NCBI RefSeq assembly: GCF_028687615.1
Contig: NZ_JAQTZU010000011.1
Coordinates: 1-64,000 of the forward strand
Origin: Methylovulum sp.
GTDB lineage: Bacteria > Pseudomonadota > Gammaproteobacteria > Methylococcales > Methylomonadaceae
DNA: 64,000 bases
Direction: 5' to 3'
A program made the position numbers and the translations under genes. Under the pieces are notes generated by a model that was given only the letters and a program-made list of their open reading frames with translations, was not told the origin of the DNA and ran no database searches. Shown here one piece after another: positions 46,276 through 54,997 of this stretch; the stretch's first letter is position 1, and every line of letters starts with the position of its first letter.

Positions 46276-47844
46276 TTACGAAAACAAACCGAATGTTAAC
46301 GTGTTGAATACGTTTTTCGCTACCGTTTTTGTGCCTTCCCAAGCCGATTCCGCAATTTTAGCAGCAGTCTTGGCAACGGCTTTCGCGCCTTTATGAAGCA
46401 CATCGCCCACCGCGCTACCTGCAATACCGCCCGCCACTGCCCCGACAAACGCGCCGACCGGGCCGCCTAAGGCAAAGCCTACCACCCCGCCTTTTACCGA
46501 ACCGGCAAGGCCGCCCACGGCGGTGCAAGTGACATTGCCCATCGCGTCTATGGCTTCCAGCGGGTTTAGTTCGCCTTTGGCGAGTTTGTACAGGCATTTG
46601 GCGTTTTCCAGGCCGATGTAGGCGATATTGGCGATTTGCCCTGCCGGGGTGTTTTGCAGGATTTTCAGCCAGCCGCTTTTTGCCGCCACGACTAGCGCAC
46701 CAGACACGGCGACTTGCACGCCGACATTGCCCGCGCTTTGCAAGGATGCGTTGAAAAATTCTTGCATGTCTTCGCTGGCTGGGCGGTTTTCTTTGCCGGT
46801 CAGGGCATTCCACGCCCGCCGCCCCAAAATCCGTGCGCCTTGGAAGCCCGCGTTAAACGCCGCCGCAATCACGGCTTTTCTGCCGATTTCTTTGGCAATG
46901 GTCAGGCGATTGGTGTCGTTCCAGTCGTATTGTTTGATTTCGGCTTCTTGTTGGGCTTGGTCTTGCAAGACTTTGGCCTCTTCTTTTGACAATGGCTTGG
47001 AGCTGACACCATCAATTTCTATCACTTCGGCAATGCCTGTGTCGCCATGCCCTTCTGGAACCAGCTTTCTTTGCCCCCGATAGTCGCCTTTCTTAAATAA
47101 TTTGATGGTGGCGTCGGCATCCGAACCATATTTTGCCTGATAACGGCGCACCAGTTTGCCGTCGGCATCATAAATGCCGATGTCCATAGAGTTTTTTCTA
47201 TAAGCTTCGCCCGGTTGGGGTTCGAGCACTTTGGCACGGTAAAGGCTGCCTTTGGCGGCGGCATCCATATTGAACGTGTTGGCATGATGGTGTTCGGCAA
47301 TAAAACCATCCAGATTGCCGTTTTGGCTGATGGTGAACCCATCTTTTCGAATCACGGCATCCCAATTTTTACGGTTGGCCTGTTCCAGAACATTATCAAT
47401 ACTTTGTGCATACGTCCCGACTTCCGCCGCGCCACCACTACTTGCGCCTTGTTCGATTTTTTTCGCCAGCCAACTTTCGCGGCTTTTGCCTTTGTCCAGA
47501 TGGGCATACAAATCGGCTTTAATCTGATTATTTTGCTCTATTTTTTCAATAATTTGCAAGGCCGTAGCATGGCGTTCGGCGGCATCCGCCCAAAGATCAG
47601 GATATTCGCTAAAAGTTTGCTCCAACCAGGCTTCAATCGGTAGCGTGTTTTTATTGCGGCTGTAAGATTCGACAAAATGGGCAATCACCCCGGCGGTTTT
47701 TGGGGCGTTGTCTTCACTGCCGAATAGCTCCGTGGTGGCTTGGTCGGCTTCGGCTGAGGTTTCTGAGATTTGCTCTTGATCGTCATCAGCCAAAATATGG
47801 CCTGTGGCGTTATCAATCACAACGGGTTTGGGTGCATGGCTCAT
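46276..47844 (-). CDS. possible PD-(D/E)xK nuclease-like domain fused to a glycine-zipper membrane region, unknown function
   Basis: A 522-residue protein. The N terminus (1-140) is acidic and helical. Around residues 178-260 there is a pattern that could be a PD-(D/E)xK-type core: E184 in GFIAEHHHANTFN, D221 in NSMDIGIYDADG and Q236-x-K238 in RYQAKYGSD. The C-terminal 150 residues are hydrophobic and glycine-rich (GGVVGFALGGPVGAFVGAVAGGIAG), a glycine-zipper arrangement seen in pore-forming or membrane-inserting proteins, ending in an amphipathic Ala/Lys helix. It lies 90 bases downstream of a WYL regulator on the same strand. A nuclease/pore effector is inference; I do not recognise the family by name. 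Confidence 0.62.
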   Translation of the reverse strand: MSHAPKPVVIDNATGHILADDDQEQISETSAEADQATTELFGSEDNAPKTAGVIAHFVESYSRNKNTLPIEAWLEQTFSEYPDLWADAAERHATALQIIEKIEQNNQIKADLYAHLDKGKSRESWLAKKIEQGASSGGAAEVGTYAQSIDNVLEQANRKNWDAVIRKDGFTISQNGNLDGFIAEHHHANTFNMDAAAKGSLYRAKVLEPQPGEAYRKNSMDIGIYDADGKLVRRYQAKYGSDADATIKLFKKGDYRGQRKLVPEGHGDTGIAEVIEIDGVSSKPLSKEEAKVLQDQAQQEAEIKQYDWNDTNRLTIAKEIGRKAVIAAAFNAGFQGARILGRRAWNALTGKENRPASEDMQEFFNASLQSAGNVGVQVAVSGALVVAAKSGWLKILQNTPAGQIANIAYIGLENAKCLYKLAKGELNPLEAIDAMGNVTCTAVGGLAGSVKGGVVGFALGGPVGAFVGAVAGGIAGSAVGDVLHKGAKAVAKTAAKIAESAWEGTKTVAKNVFNTLTFGLFS

Positions 47845-47934
47845 AAGATATTCCTTGGTTTGTTGTTGGTTAAAAAATCAAGCTGAAACATATCATCGGG
47901 GTAGCATAAGCCGGCACATCAGGACGGCAAAGGC

Positions 47935-48840
47935 TTAAGGCTTGTTATCGTCACTGCCCAAATACTCGCGCAGGCTTTGCAATAAGCTATCGCGCAATTC
48001 TTTGGGGGCAATGATGGCGATATTCGGCACCCAGTATTTAATCATCGGCATAATCTGGTTGTCGTGGGAGATGCGCGTTGACACAATCAAACTGCCGTCT
48101 TCGAGTTCCTTATCAATCTGTTGGTTAGGCAACACGGGGCGGCGTTTGAAATAGGCCGCGACGCTGTGGTCGATTTTCAACACCACTTCGCGTTTTTCCG
48201 CGCCAAACCAGATGCCGTCTTCCTGTTCGATCAGCGTGTTAATGTCGGCTTCGGGCGTAAACGTGCGCTCGTCGGTCTGTATGCCTTTTAGTTGGCTGAA
48301 ACAGAAAGTTTTCAACTGTGGCCCGTCTTGGGCGGCGAGATACCAGATGCCTTTTTGGTTGATGAGTTTATACGGGGCAATGCCTGTGTAGGATTTGGCT
48401 TTATACAGGAAGTGGATGAGCCGATGCTGGACGATGGCTTGTTCTAGCTGTTTGAATTCGCCGCTTTTTTCGCGCAGGTCTTCGTAATGGTGGCCTTTGA
48501 CCAGATACGCTTGGCTGACGCGGGTGTCGAAAATCTCACGGAGGAAATTGTCGCTCAAGACGGGGAACAGGGCTTTGATGCCGGACAGGCTGGCGAAACG
48601 TTGGATGTCGGCGGTGGAAAGCTTGCCTAGGTAATACGGGTCTAGGACAAAAAACTGCTGGTCTTTGCTGAACGGCAGATAGGCCAGACGTTCGAGCAAG
48701 TCGCGTTGGATGGTGCGCAAAGTCACGCCGAACTCTTCGGCGAGTTGGCGTGGGTCGAGTTTTTCGCCGCGATTCAGTTTGATGAGGATTTCGGCAAGGC
48801 GCACCGAAACTTTTTCATGGGAGCTGGTTGTTTTAGCCAT
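47935..48840 (-). CDS. WYL-domain transcriptional regulator
   Basis: A 301-residue regulator. An N-terminal winged helix-turn-helix (LDPRQLAEEFGVTLRTIQRDL) precedes a WYL domain whose namesake residues are visible in KGIWYLAAQDG, then a WCX-like C terminus. WYL proteins sense nucleic-acid or nucleotide ligands and often control DNA-repair or anti-phage loci. ATG 48840 follows GAGGTG; the ORF track begins 14 codons early. It is the first gene of the minus-strand accessory block and is the natural candidate to control it. Confidence 0.9.
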   Translation of the reverse strand: MAKTTSSHEKVSVRLAEILIKLNRGEKLDPRQLAEEFGVTLRTIQRDLLERLAYLPFSKDQQFFVLDPYYLGKLSTADIQRFASLSGIKALFPVLSDNFLREIFDTRVSQAYLVKGHHYEDLREKSGEFKQLEQAIVQHRLIHFLYKAKSYTGIAPYKLINQKGIWYLAAQDGPQLKTFCFSQLKGIQTDERTFTPEADINTLIEQEDGIWFGAEKREVVLKIDHSVAAYFKRRPVLPNQQIDKELEDGSLIVSTRISHDNQIMPMIKYWVPNIAIIAPKELRDSLLQSLREYLGSDDNKP

Positions 48841-49144
48841 TGTACACCTCGTGTGCTTGAAGAAGTTGGCACACGATAACATGGGAAGGTGACAGGTTGT
48901 GTCATCGTAACGGAGGGAGTCGAAAATTTTTTACTGTTGGCTTTAGGCGAGATTCGTTTGTCTTTTACCCTGTCTGTCAGGCAATATAGGCTTTTACACT
49001 TGTGCGCCTAGATGGCGCATCCTTTTGATCATGTTTAAAATCCAACTGGGAGCCTACTCATCTTGACCGTGACTTGCGGACAGGATGTCTTTATGCCCCA
49101 GGGTACACGCTCCAATTACATACCCTTTTCTTGAGAGGCACTTC
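48841..49144. other. divergent intergenic region with dispersed repeat copy B
   Basis: Divergent region between the WYL regulator and the phosphoesterase gene. The right part carries the second copy of the repeat also seen at 4472-4540. No clear promoter pair was identified. Confidence 0.45.
49047..49111. repeat. dispersed repeat, copy B
   Basis: Similar to 4472-4540 over about 65 bases, including TCTTGACCG and CTTTATGCCCCAG followed by GGTA. It sits directly upstream of the phosphoesterase gene and overlaps the out-of-place N-terminal extension in the ORF track. Confidence 0.6.
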
Positions 49145-50146
49145 ATGCTGTATTGGCTAAAACGCATCACGATTACCCTTGTCATAGTATTGCCCGCTTT
49201 GTTTGCCTTCTTGCGTTTTCAGGGGTTGCAATATTTCAATGCTTACACGGGTGGCGGGTTTGCGCGGAGCTTGCCCGATGCCAACACGATTGCCAAAAAC
49301 CAAAGCTGCAACACGCCGCCTATCCAGGTGCTGAGTTATAACGTGATGTATGGTTCGGCGTTGATTGAGGCGATGGCGGCGCGGTTCCGGCATGACGGAA
49401 CGGGCAAGGGCGAGTTGCCGTGGTCGGTGCGCTTGCCGGAAATCCGCGAGCGTATCGCCAGTTATGCACCCGATTTACTGGGTTTGCAGGAAATGGACAC
49501 CGATAATGACATTGCCGCGATTGTGCCTTTGGAGCAATACACGCTGGTCAGCTACCATTTAGGGAATTTCCAATACGGCGATTCGGCCCTGTTGTACAAA
49601 ACCGCACGGTTTGAACCATTGGATAGCGGACAATTGTGGCTGGGCAATACGCCGGAACTGCCGATGTCTTTGGGCTTCCGTCCGTTGGCGGTGATCCGTT
49701 ATGTCAACTGGGTGCTGCTGCGCGAGAAGACCAGCGGTTTTACGTTTATGTTTGTCAACACCCATTTCGACAATGCCGGTGTCAATAAAGAACCCAGCGC
49801 GACTTTGTTCCGTGGGCGCATAGCCGCACTCAGCCGGGGCTTGCCGATTATTGTCACGGGTGATTTTAACACCACCGTCCGTGACGAACGTTACCGCCGC
49901 TTTACCGGAGCGGATTTGCAACCGCCACTGTTGGAAAATGCCTATACGCTGGCCCACAGCCCACCCGTCGATGCGGCTTTGCATCCTGACCAGCGTATTG
50001 ACCATATCCTCGTGGGCGGCCCGTGTAAAGCGGAAGCCGGACAATGGCTGATAGACCCGCGCCCGCTCAAAAACGGCTTGCCTATGTCTGACCATGATCC
50101 GGTATTTGCCCGGCTACGGTTTGTTGATAATCCGGCGGCAAAATAA
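49145..50146 (+). CDS. membrane-anchored endonuclease/exonuclease/phosphatase (EEP) family protein
   Basis: A 333-residue protein. One N-terminal helix (ITITLVIVLPALFAFLRF) anchors or exports it; the rest is an EEP fold. Visible catalytic motifs: VLSYNVMYG, GLQEMDTD (metal-binding Glu), VNTHFDN, VTGDFNTT and MSDHDPVFARL. The substrate could be a phosphodiester in lipid or nucleic acid; the membrane anchor favours an extracytoplasmic phospholipid or phosphoester. ATG 49145 follows GAGAGGCA; the ORF track is 20 codons too long. It converges with the GTPase pair. Confidence 0.86.
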   Translation: MLYWLKRITITLVIVLPALFAFLRFQGLQYFNAYTGGGFARSLPDANTIAKNQSCNTPPIQVLSYNVMYGSALIEAMAARFRHDGTGKGELPWSVRLPEIRERIASYAPDLLGLQEMDTDNDIAAIVPLEQYTLVSYHLGNFQYGDSALLYKTARFEPLDSGQLWLGNTPELPMSLGFRPLAVIRYVNWVLLREKTSGFTFMFVNTHFDNAGVNKEPSATLFRGRIAALSRGLPIIVTGDFNTTVRDERYRRFTGADLQPPLLENAYTLAHSPPVDAALHPDQRIDHILVGGPCKAEAGQWLIDPRPLKNGLPMSDHDPVFARLRFVDNPAAK

Positions 50147-50159
50147 GCCAGGACTATTA

Positions 50160-51761
50160 TCAGTCCACCAACATACGCCCCAACACGCCGTTGTTGTCCA
50201 CGCACAAGCGTGATTCCAGTTCCGGGCAATGGCATTGCCCAATCAACGCATCCAGTTGCTGGAGTTGTTCCGCATGGGCGTGATCAAACATTTCCAGGTT
50301 TTGTAAAACCTCATCACCAAGCAAATCAAACGCTTGCTGGATGCCTTTATCCAAGCCTTTCAACGCGCTTTTTTGCAGGGAAGGCTGGGATTTTTTCAGG
50401 ATGAAAAACGGCACTAGCCAGGTGATGGCAATCAATAAAGTGCTGTGAATAGCAAAATCGACACCCAAATAATGGGTGCTGGTCTGGTTGCTATGATAAA
50501 AACCCATAAACACCTGATAGCCAACCCAAGCCATCGCCGCCAACGGCAGGGTGATTTCCGCCAGGCGCATCATTTTCAAAAACACCCGGTGCAAGCTGTG
50601 GCCGGGATTCGCCAGGGCTAGCCGTACGCCCAATTCGGTTTGGGCTTGCAAGGTCTTGCTGGCGTTGCCACGCAATTCCAGCAATGCGGTTTTCAATGGC
50701 GTGACGGGCAAGCCTTGTTGCGCGGCATCGAGGATAAAGGTGTCCAGCGCATCATCAAAACGCGCTTGCGCCCAGTGATCCCATAATTCAATGCGCTTGG
50801 CTTGCGGCTGGCTGAGCAAATCGGGGGCGTGTTCGGCGTAATAATTGGCGGCGTTTTTGATGGGCCAACTAAAGCCTTGTTGCAAGACGGTGCGGGTTTG
50901 TTGCCATTGGCTTTGCCAAAGGGTTTGCAAATCGGCCAGGGAAATTTGCGCGGCAAATGCAGACCGAATCATTTCCAACTGCCCTTGCAAGGTTTTTTTA
51001 CGCAGGAATTGGCTGCGTTGTTGCAATTGCTGCACGGTATGGCCTTGCGCCAAATCCATTAGCGTTGTTTCCAGCGTAGCAAATTCATCGTCTTGCCATT
51101 CGTCCGTGCAAATGGTCTTGAAAATGATGGGTTCAAAAAATCCGGCTTTGTGCAATTGTTGTTTGAAATCATCCACTTGTTCGGCTTGCCCTCTGTCCCA
51201 TTGGTTGAGCACAAACAACCAGGCGTGTTTCGCGCCTTCAGCCAGCAAGATTTGCCAGGCTTTTTCATCACGGTAGCGTTCCGGGCTGACCACATAAATC
51301 AGCACGTCGATATGCGGCAGCCATTGCAACACCAATTGTTTGTTGGCCTGTTCGGTGCTGTCAAAATCCGGCATGTCGATCCAGATGATCTGTTTTTTGG
51401 CTTCTTCTTCGTGCTGGGCGATTTTGATATGGGTGATAGGGAAATGCTCAGGCAAGTGCTGGATGGCGACACTGTGATGGTGGAATAAAGTGACTTCGCG
51501 TGAAGTCGGGCGTTCCACACCAACACGGGCAATCGGCTTGCCAGCCAAACGGTTTAGCAAGGAGCTTTTGCCAACCCCGCTACCGCCTAAAAAGGCGACG
51601 ATCAAAGGCCGTGCCTCTTGCTGGTTGAATAAATTATCCGGCGTTTTCACGTCCAATCCAGCCAATGCCCCTGCGGTTTCCGCATTGATCCAACCCGCAG
51701 CCATCGCTTGCTGCGCCCAAGCTTGGGTGTTTTCCACCACCTCAGAGTAATCGTAAGCCAT
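50160..51761 (-). CDS. dynamin-like large GTPase, second of pair
   Basis: A 533-residue GTPase. The G domain has G1 GGSGVGKSS (about 58), a G2-type Thr in RPTSREVTL, G3 DMPDFDS and G4 NQWD. A long helical region follows, then two or three membrane segments (ITLPLAAMAWVGYQVFMGFY; IHSTLLIAITWLVPFFIL, about 410-460) and a helical tail. This matches bacterial dynamin-like proteins that remodel membranes. Its start lies 20 bases inside the preceding GTPase gene, so the two are coupled and likely form a hetero-oligomer. Confidence 0.85.
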   Translation of the reverse strand: MAYDYSEVVENTQAWAQQAMAAGWINAETAGALAGLDVKTPDNLFNQQEARPLIVAFLGGSGVGKSSLLNRLAGKPIARVGVERPTSREVTLFHHHSVAIQHLPEHFPITHIKIAQHEEEAKKQIIWIDMPDFDSTEQANKQLVLQWLPHIDVLIYVVSPERYRDEKAWQILLAEGAKHAWLFVLNQWDRGQAEQVDDFKQQLHKAGFFEPIIFKTICTDEWQDDEFATLETTLMDLAQGHTVQQLQQRSQFLRKKTLQGQLEMIRSAFAAQISLADLQTLWQSQWQQTRTVLQQGFSWPIKNAANYYAEHAPDLLSQPQAKRIELWDHWAQARFDDALDTFILDAAQQGLPVTPLKTALLELRGNASKTLQAQTELGVRLALANPGHSLHRVFLKMMRLAEITLPLAAMAWVGYQVFMGFYHSNQTSTHYLGVDFAIHSTLLIAITWLVPFFILKKSQPSLQKSALKGLDKGIQQAFDLLGDEVLQNLEMFDHAHAEQLQQLDALIGQCHCPELESRLCVDNNGVLGRMLVD

Positions 51762-53511
51762 GGCGTTTCTCTGTCAGTTGCTGTTCCATTGCCCGCATCT
51801 GTTCGGGTGAAATATTAAAATGGGTGGCACTTGCCAATTGTTCAGGCAAGTCCTTGAGGGTGTCCATCAAGATACCGGCAAACAGGGCCTGGTTGACGGC
51901 TTTGAGCTGTTGCTGTTTCAAATGCGCCTCGACTTTGTGCATATAACTGCCGATGGCGCTTTCTGCCAGCAAAGATGTGACCGTGAGTAGGGCGGGCGCA
52001 ATCACCAAATCATGCACGCCAATGCCGCCGGTATGCAAGGTCAACGCAATCACCACCGCATCCGCCGTCACGCGGGTGGCACGCAGGCTGTTCAACACCA
52101 TCGGTTGCTCCTGTAATTTATGGTACAAATGCCGCGCGGACTCTTCCACATCTTGCTGAAACGCCAAATGGTAATCTTTCACCGCGACGGTAAATTCCTG
52201 CAAAATACCGGGACGTTGGCGGCGTAGCAAAGCACTTAATCCTTGCCACCAATCACGCTGTTTACCCTGTCCGGTTTTATCAAGCAAGTGGTCGGCAAGC
52301 TGGATTAAAGCATGTTCGGCAAGCTGGTCCAGCAGTTTGACTTCGTGGCTGCTATCGGTGATATGCAGACGTTTGCGCCCCAGTTTCACCATCTGGCGCA
52401 TAGGCCAAGTCAGGGCTTTCCGCGCCCCGGTCATGAATCCTGCCAGGCCGGGAATTTCCAGCAAGGTCAACAATTCCGCCATCGCCTGATGGAAGGTTTC
52501 ATAATGGTGCGGGTGGTTGAGGTAATCACGTTGGTAATTGCTTAGCGCCTGTTCCAGCACACTATCCAGCAGGGTTTGCCAATCGTCCAACAATTGATGC
52601 TCTTCGCGCACGGGTTCCAGCCACGCTTGCCAATGTTTTTGCAACAAGGCTTGTTCGAAACGCGCGTGTTTGTGGTGGCTGATTTTTTTGGCGAGTTGCG
52701 CGATAGCATTTTTATGGCCAGCAGGCCACAACGGAACCCCGGTGTTTTTTTGGTAATACAAGGGAATCACGTCAGGAAACGTATCACTACGGGCTTGCTG
52801 CCATTTTTCCTTTAACGACGGGAGCAACAGACTTTCTGAACCTTCGGCAAGCTTGTTCATGCAAATCAAGGTCGGTTGGTTCAATGCCGCCACTTCCGCC
52901 ATCATCTCCCACACCGATTGGTCGGCGTATTTTTCTTTGCTGACCACCAGGATCAAGACATCGGCAAGGGCGATGGCCCTCAACACGCCTTCGCGGTAAG
53001 TCTCTGAATCAATTGAATCAAAATCAGGCGTATCCCATAACACGCAAGCGGGCAAATACGGCGATTGCACGGTATTTTCACTCAAAGCATAACAATCGTA
53101 ACGTTGCTTGCCTAATTGCTCGCGTGGCAGACATTGGAATCGCCCGAAATAACGTTGCAAGCCCTGGCTATCGCCGCGCCCCACGCCGTGGCAAAAACCC
53201 TGGGGATGCACCGTGTAACCCGCCAAAGGACTGACTCCCGCCGCCTGGCTGTTGAGCAACACATTGACCAACGAACTTTTACCCGCTTGGGTCGGGCCTA
53301 TCACCGCCACTTGCAACACCTGTTTGTCTTTGGATTCCAGCCATTGGCCCTTGCGCAAAAACGCTTCCGCCAAGGTCAATTGGGCTATGCGCCGCTGATA
53401 ATCCCAATTGCCAGAAAGCTTGCCGGGTTGAGCAACTATGGCTTGATAACGCTGTTTTAGTAATTGGATAAATTCCAGCATAGTTGTTCGGCTCAGGGTT
53501 ATAATATTCAT
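51742..53511 (-). CDS. dynamin-like large GTPase, first of pair
   Basis: A 589-residue GTPase (579 if started at ATG 53481, where homology probably begins with MLEFIQLLKQR). G1 is GPTQAGKSS, G3 is DTPDFDS, and the G4 position reads CMNKLAEG, with the usual Asp of NKxD replaced by Ala or not conserved. The long C-terminal half is helical, with hydrophobic segments (VVIALTLHTGGIGVHDLVIAPALLTVTSL, about 485-520) that could dip into the membrane. It is encoded just ahead of the second GTPase, overlapping by 20 bases. It probably acts with it at the inner membrane. Confidence 0.84.
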   Translation of the reverse strand: MNIITLSRTTMLEFIQLLKQRYQAIVAQPGKLSGNWDYQRRIAQLTLAEAFLRKGQWLESKDKQVLQVAVIGPTQAGKSSLVNVLLNSQAAGVSPLAGYTVHPQGFCHGVGRGDSQGLQRYFGRFQCLPREQLGKQRYDCYALSENTVQSPYLPACVLWDTPDFDSIDSETYREGVLRAIALADVLILVVSKEKYADQSVWEMMAEVAALNQPTLICMNKLAEGSESLLLPSLKEKWQQARSDTFPDVIPLYYQKNTGVPLWPAGHKNAIAQLAKKISHHKHARFEQALLQKHWQAWLEPVREEHQLLDDWQTLLDSVLEQALSNYQRDYLNHPHHYETFHQAMAELLTLLEIPGLAGFMTGARKALTWPMRQMVKLGRKRLHITDSSHEVKLLDQLAEHALIQLADHLLDKTGQGKQRDWWQGLSALLRRQRPGILQEFTVAVKDYHLAFQQDVEESARHLYHKLQEQPMVLNSLRATRVTADAVVIALTLHTGGIGVHDLVIAPALLTVTSLLAESAIGSYMHKVEAHLKQQQLKAVNQALFAGILMDTLKDLPEQLASATHFNISPEQMRAMEQQLTEKRHGLRLL

Positions 53512-53861
53512 TTTCCTATAAATTCTTGCTTACGGCGATAGAGGATACCGCGCAAGAATTTGTAGGATTGTAATTCCTTATTCAATAAGTTATGTGTGTT
53601 TTATTAGTGCAAGCACTGAGGGGACACACATAACAGACCATTTTACTTAGTTAAACAATACTAAAGAACCAATCCTCATGAACTCATTAGTTTTTTATTC
53701 TCACAGCGGCTCCAGCCACCATCAAAAACCTGTTCGGCCCACACTTGCCGCCGTTTATTTCATTGTTAAACTTGGCATCTACGGCAACAACGAATATAAC
53801 TATAAAATAACATCAACACTAAAATAACAACAAAATTGTCATAAACATCGAGGCCCTCATT
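53512..53861. other. divergent intergenic region with nested palindrome
   Basis: About 350 bases between the GTPase pair and the lipoprotein gene. The only strong feature is the nested palindrome at 53589-53634. Confidence 0.4.
53589..53634. repeat. nested palindrome GTTATGTGTGT/ACACACATAAC
   Basis: Perfect 11-bp outer arms enclose a second palindrome AGTGC-AA-GCACT (53606-53617). Upstream of a divergent pair it could be an operator or a repeat. No run of T follows. Confidence 0.6.
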
Positions 53862-54290
53862 ATGAAAAAACTTTCCCTTTTACTTATCGCTTTATGTTGC
53901 ACCACGTTAGTCGCCTGTAACAAAGGCCAAGTCGTCAACGGACACAACATGAAAACTGCTTACCGCTCCGTTAAAGGATTGAAGCAGCGGATGCCTTCTG
54001 AAAGCCGTATCGAATTTGAGGTGGCATTTTGGACGGTGCGGGACGCCAATAAGGACGAAAGCAAATTCCTTGACTTGGTTGACGGCAAAAAACCAGAAGA
54101 AATCATCGCGATGGGCAAAGAAGTTTACCAAGAACGTAAAAATGCCGGTTATAAAGGCTATGGGCAATATTCAAGCTGGGGGGAAATGATCACCAAATTT
54201 GGCCGCGAACGCATGGATCAGGAAAACCGCAAATCCTCCCCAAAAGCAGACCCCCGGGATAAAGCCAACGACATACTTTATAAGCTCTAA
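53862..54290 (+). CDS. small lipoprotein, DUF6694-like
   Basis: A 142-residue exported lipoprotein. The signal peptide ends in the lipobox LVACN (Cys about residue 19). The mature part (MPSESRIEFEVAFWTVRD; GKKPEEIIAMGKEVYQER) resembles the DUF6694 family, in which this phrase recurs; function unknown. GAGG precedes ATG 53862. It is monocistronic and converges with the DUF2959 gene with two bases between stops. Confidence 0.78.
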   Translation: MKKLSLLLIALCCTTLVACNKGQVVNGHNMKTAYRSVKGLKQRMPSESRIEFEVAFWTVRDANKDESKFLDLVDGKKPEEIIAMGKEVYQERKNAGYKGYGQYSSWGEMITKFGRERMDQENRKSSPKADPRDKANDILYKL

Positions 54291-54292
54291 AC

Positions 54293-54997
54293 CTATCTTC
54301 CAGGCAATGCCTTTTGCACCGTCGCTGGTTGATGGGACAGGGCGCTAACAAACTGATTGGCCTCAGCAATAATATGCTCCATCGCTTGCAGCAATTGGGA
54401 AATATCCAAACCAATTCCAACAAATTCTTGCTGTAGTGCGGCAATCGCGCGGGCGTTCAGATTGTGCTTAAGATACAGCACCTGATCCCTAAACGCCGCC
54501 AACACGGGATGGATTTTGCTTTCCGCCTTGTGCATCGCTTTGATTAGCTTTGCATAATGCTGTCTGGCCATCTTTAGCTGCTGCTTGCTGTTGCTCCGTA
54601 AAGACCGGTTGCTATAGTCATCCAGTTCTTTTTCCCATTCCATAAACAAGGCCTCACTGACCTCCTCTAGTGCGCGGATACGCTGGCTGACCACCTCCGA
54701 TTTGGCGCGGCAAAATTGGTACTGCCGGTTCAGCAATTGGTATTTATGTTCCAACGCCGCATCCGGTGTGGACACCAAACTGTTAAACCGCTCCAAAGCG
54801 TCCGCAAAGCCATCGCGGGTATCCTGCAAACTCAAACACGCCTGTTCCACCTGCGCCACGACTATCGTGCGCTTAGGCTCGCCTATGGATTCACGGGCGT
54901 GGTAAAAAACCGCCTGGAGTTTTTGGACGAAAATTTTCTTGACCACACGCAAAGATAGCGTGAGCAGTCCGTTTGCCTGTTTATTTTGATCAGCCAT
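54293..54997 (-). CDS. DUF2959 family coiled-coil protein
   Basis: A 234-residue, almost wholly helical protein of the DUF2959 family: FADALERFNSLV, then VSQRIRALEEVSEALFMEWEKELDDYSN and PVLAAFRDQVLYLKHNLNARAIAALQ are its conserved segments. Long heptad stretches suggest a coiled coil. Function unknown; envelope association is sometimes assumed. It follows the MfnE-like kinase with an 8-base overlap on the same strand. Confidence 0.85.
   Translation of the reverse strand: MADQNKQANGLLTLSLRVVKKIFVQKLQAVFYHARESIGEPKRTIVVAQVEQACLSLQDTRDGFADALERFNSLVSTPDAALEHKYQLLNRQYQFCRAKSEVVSQRIRALEEVSEALFMEWEKELDDYSNRSLRSNSKQQLKMARQHYAKLIKAMHKAESKIHPVLAAFRDQVLYLKHNLNARAIAALQQEFVGIGLDISQLLQAMEHIIAEANQFVSALSHQPATVQKALPGR

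Noticed and set aside
42662-53511. Prophage or integrative element
   Set aside because: No integrase, terminase, capsid or att-site repeat was seen; the block is accessory but not recognisably phage or ICE.
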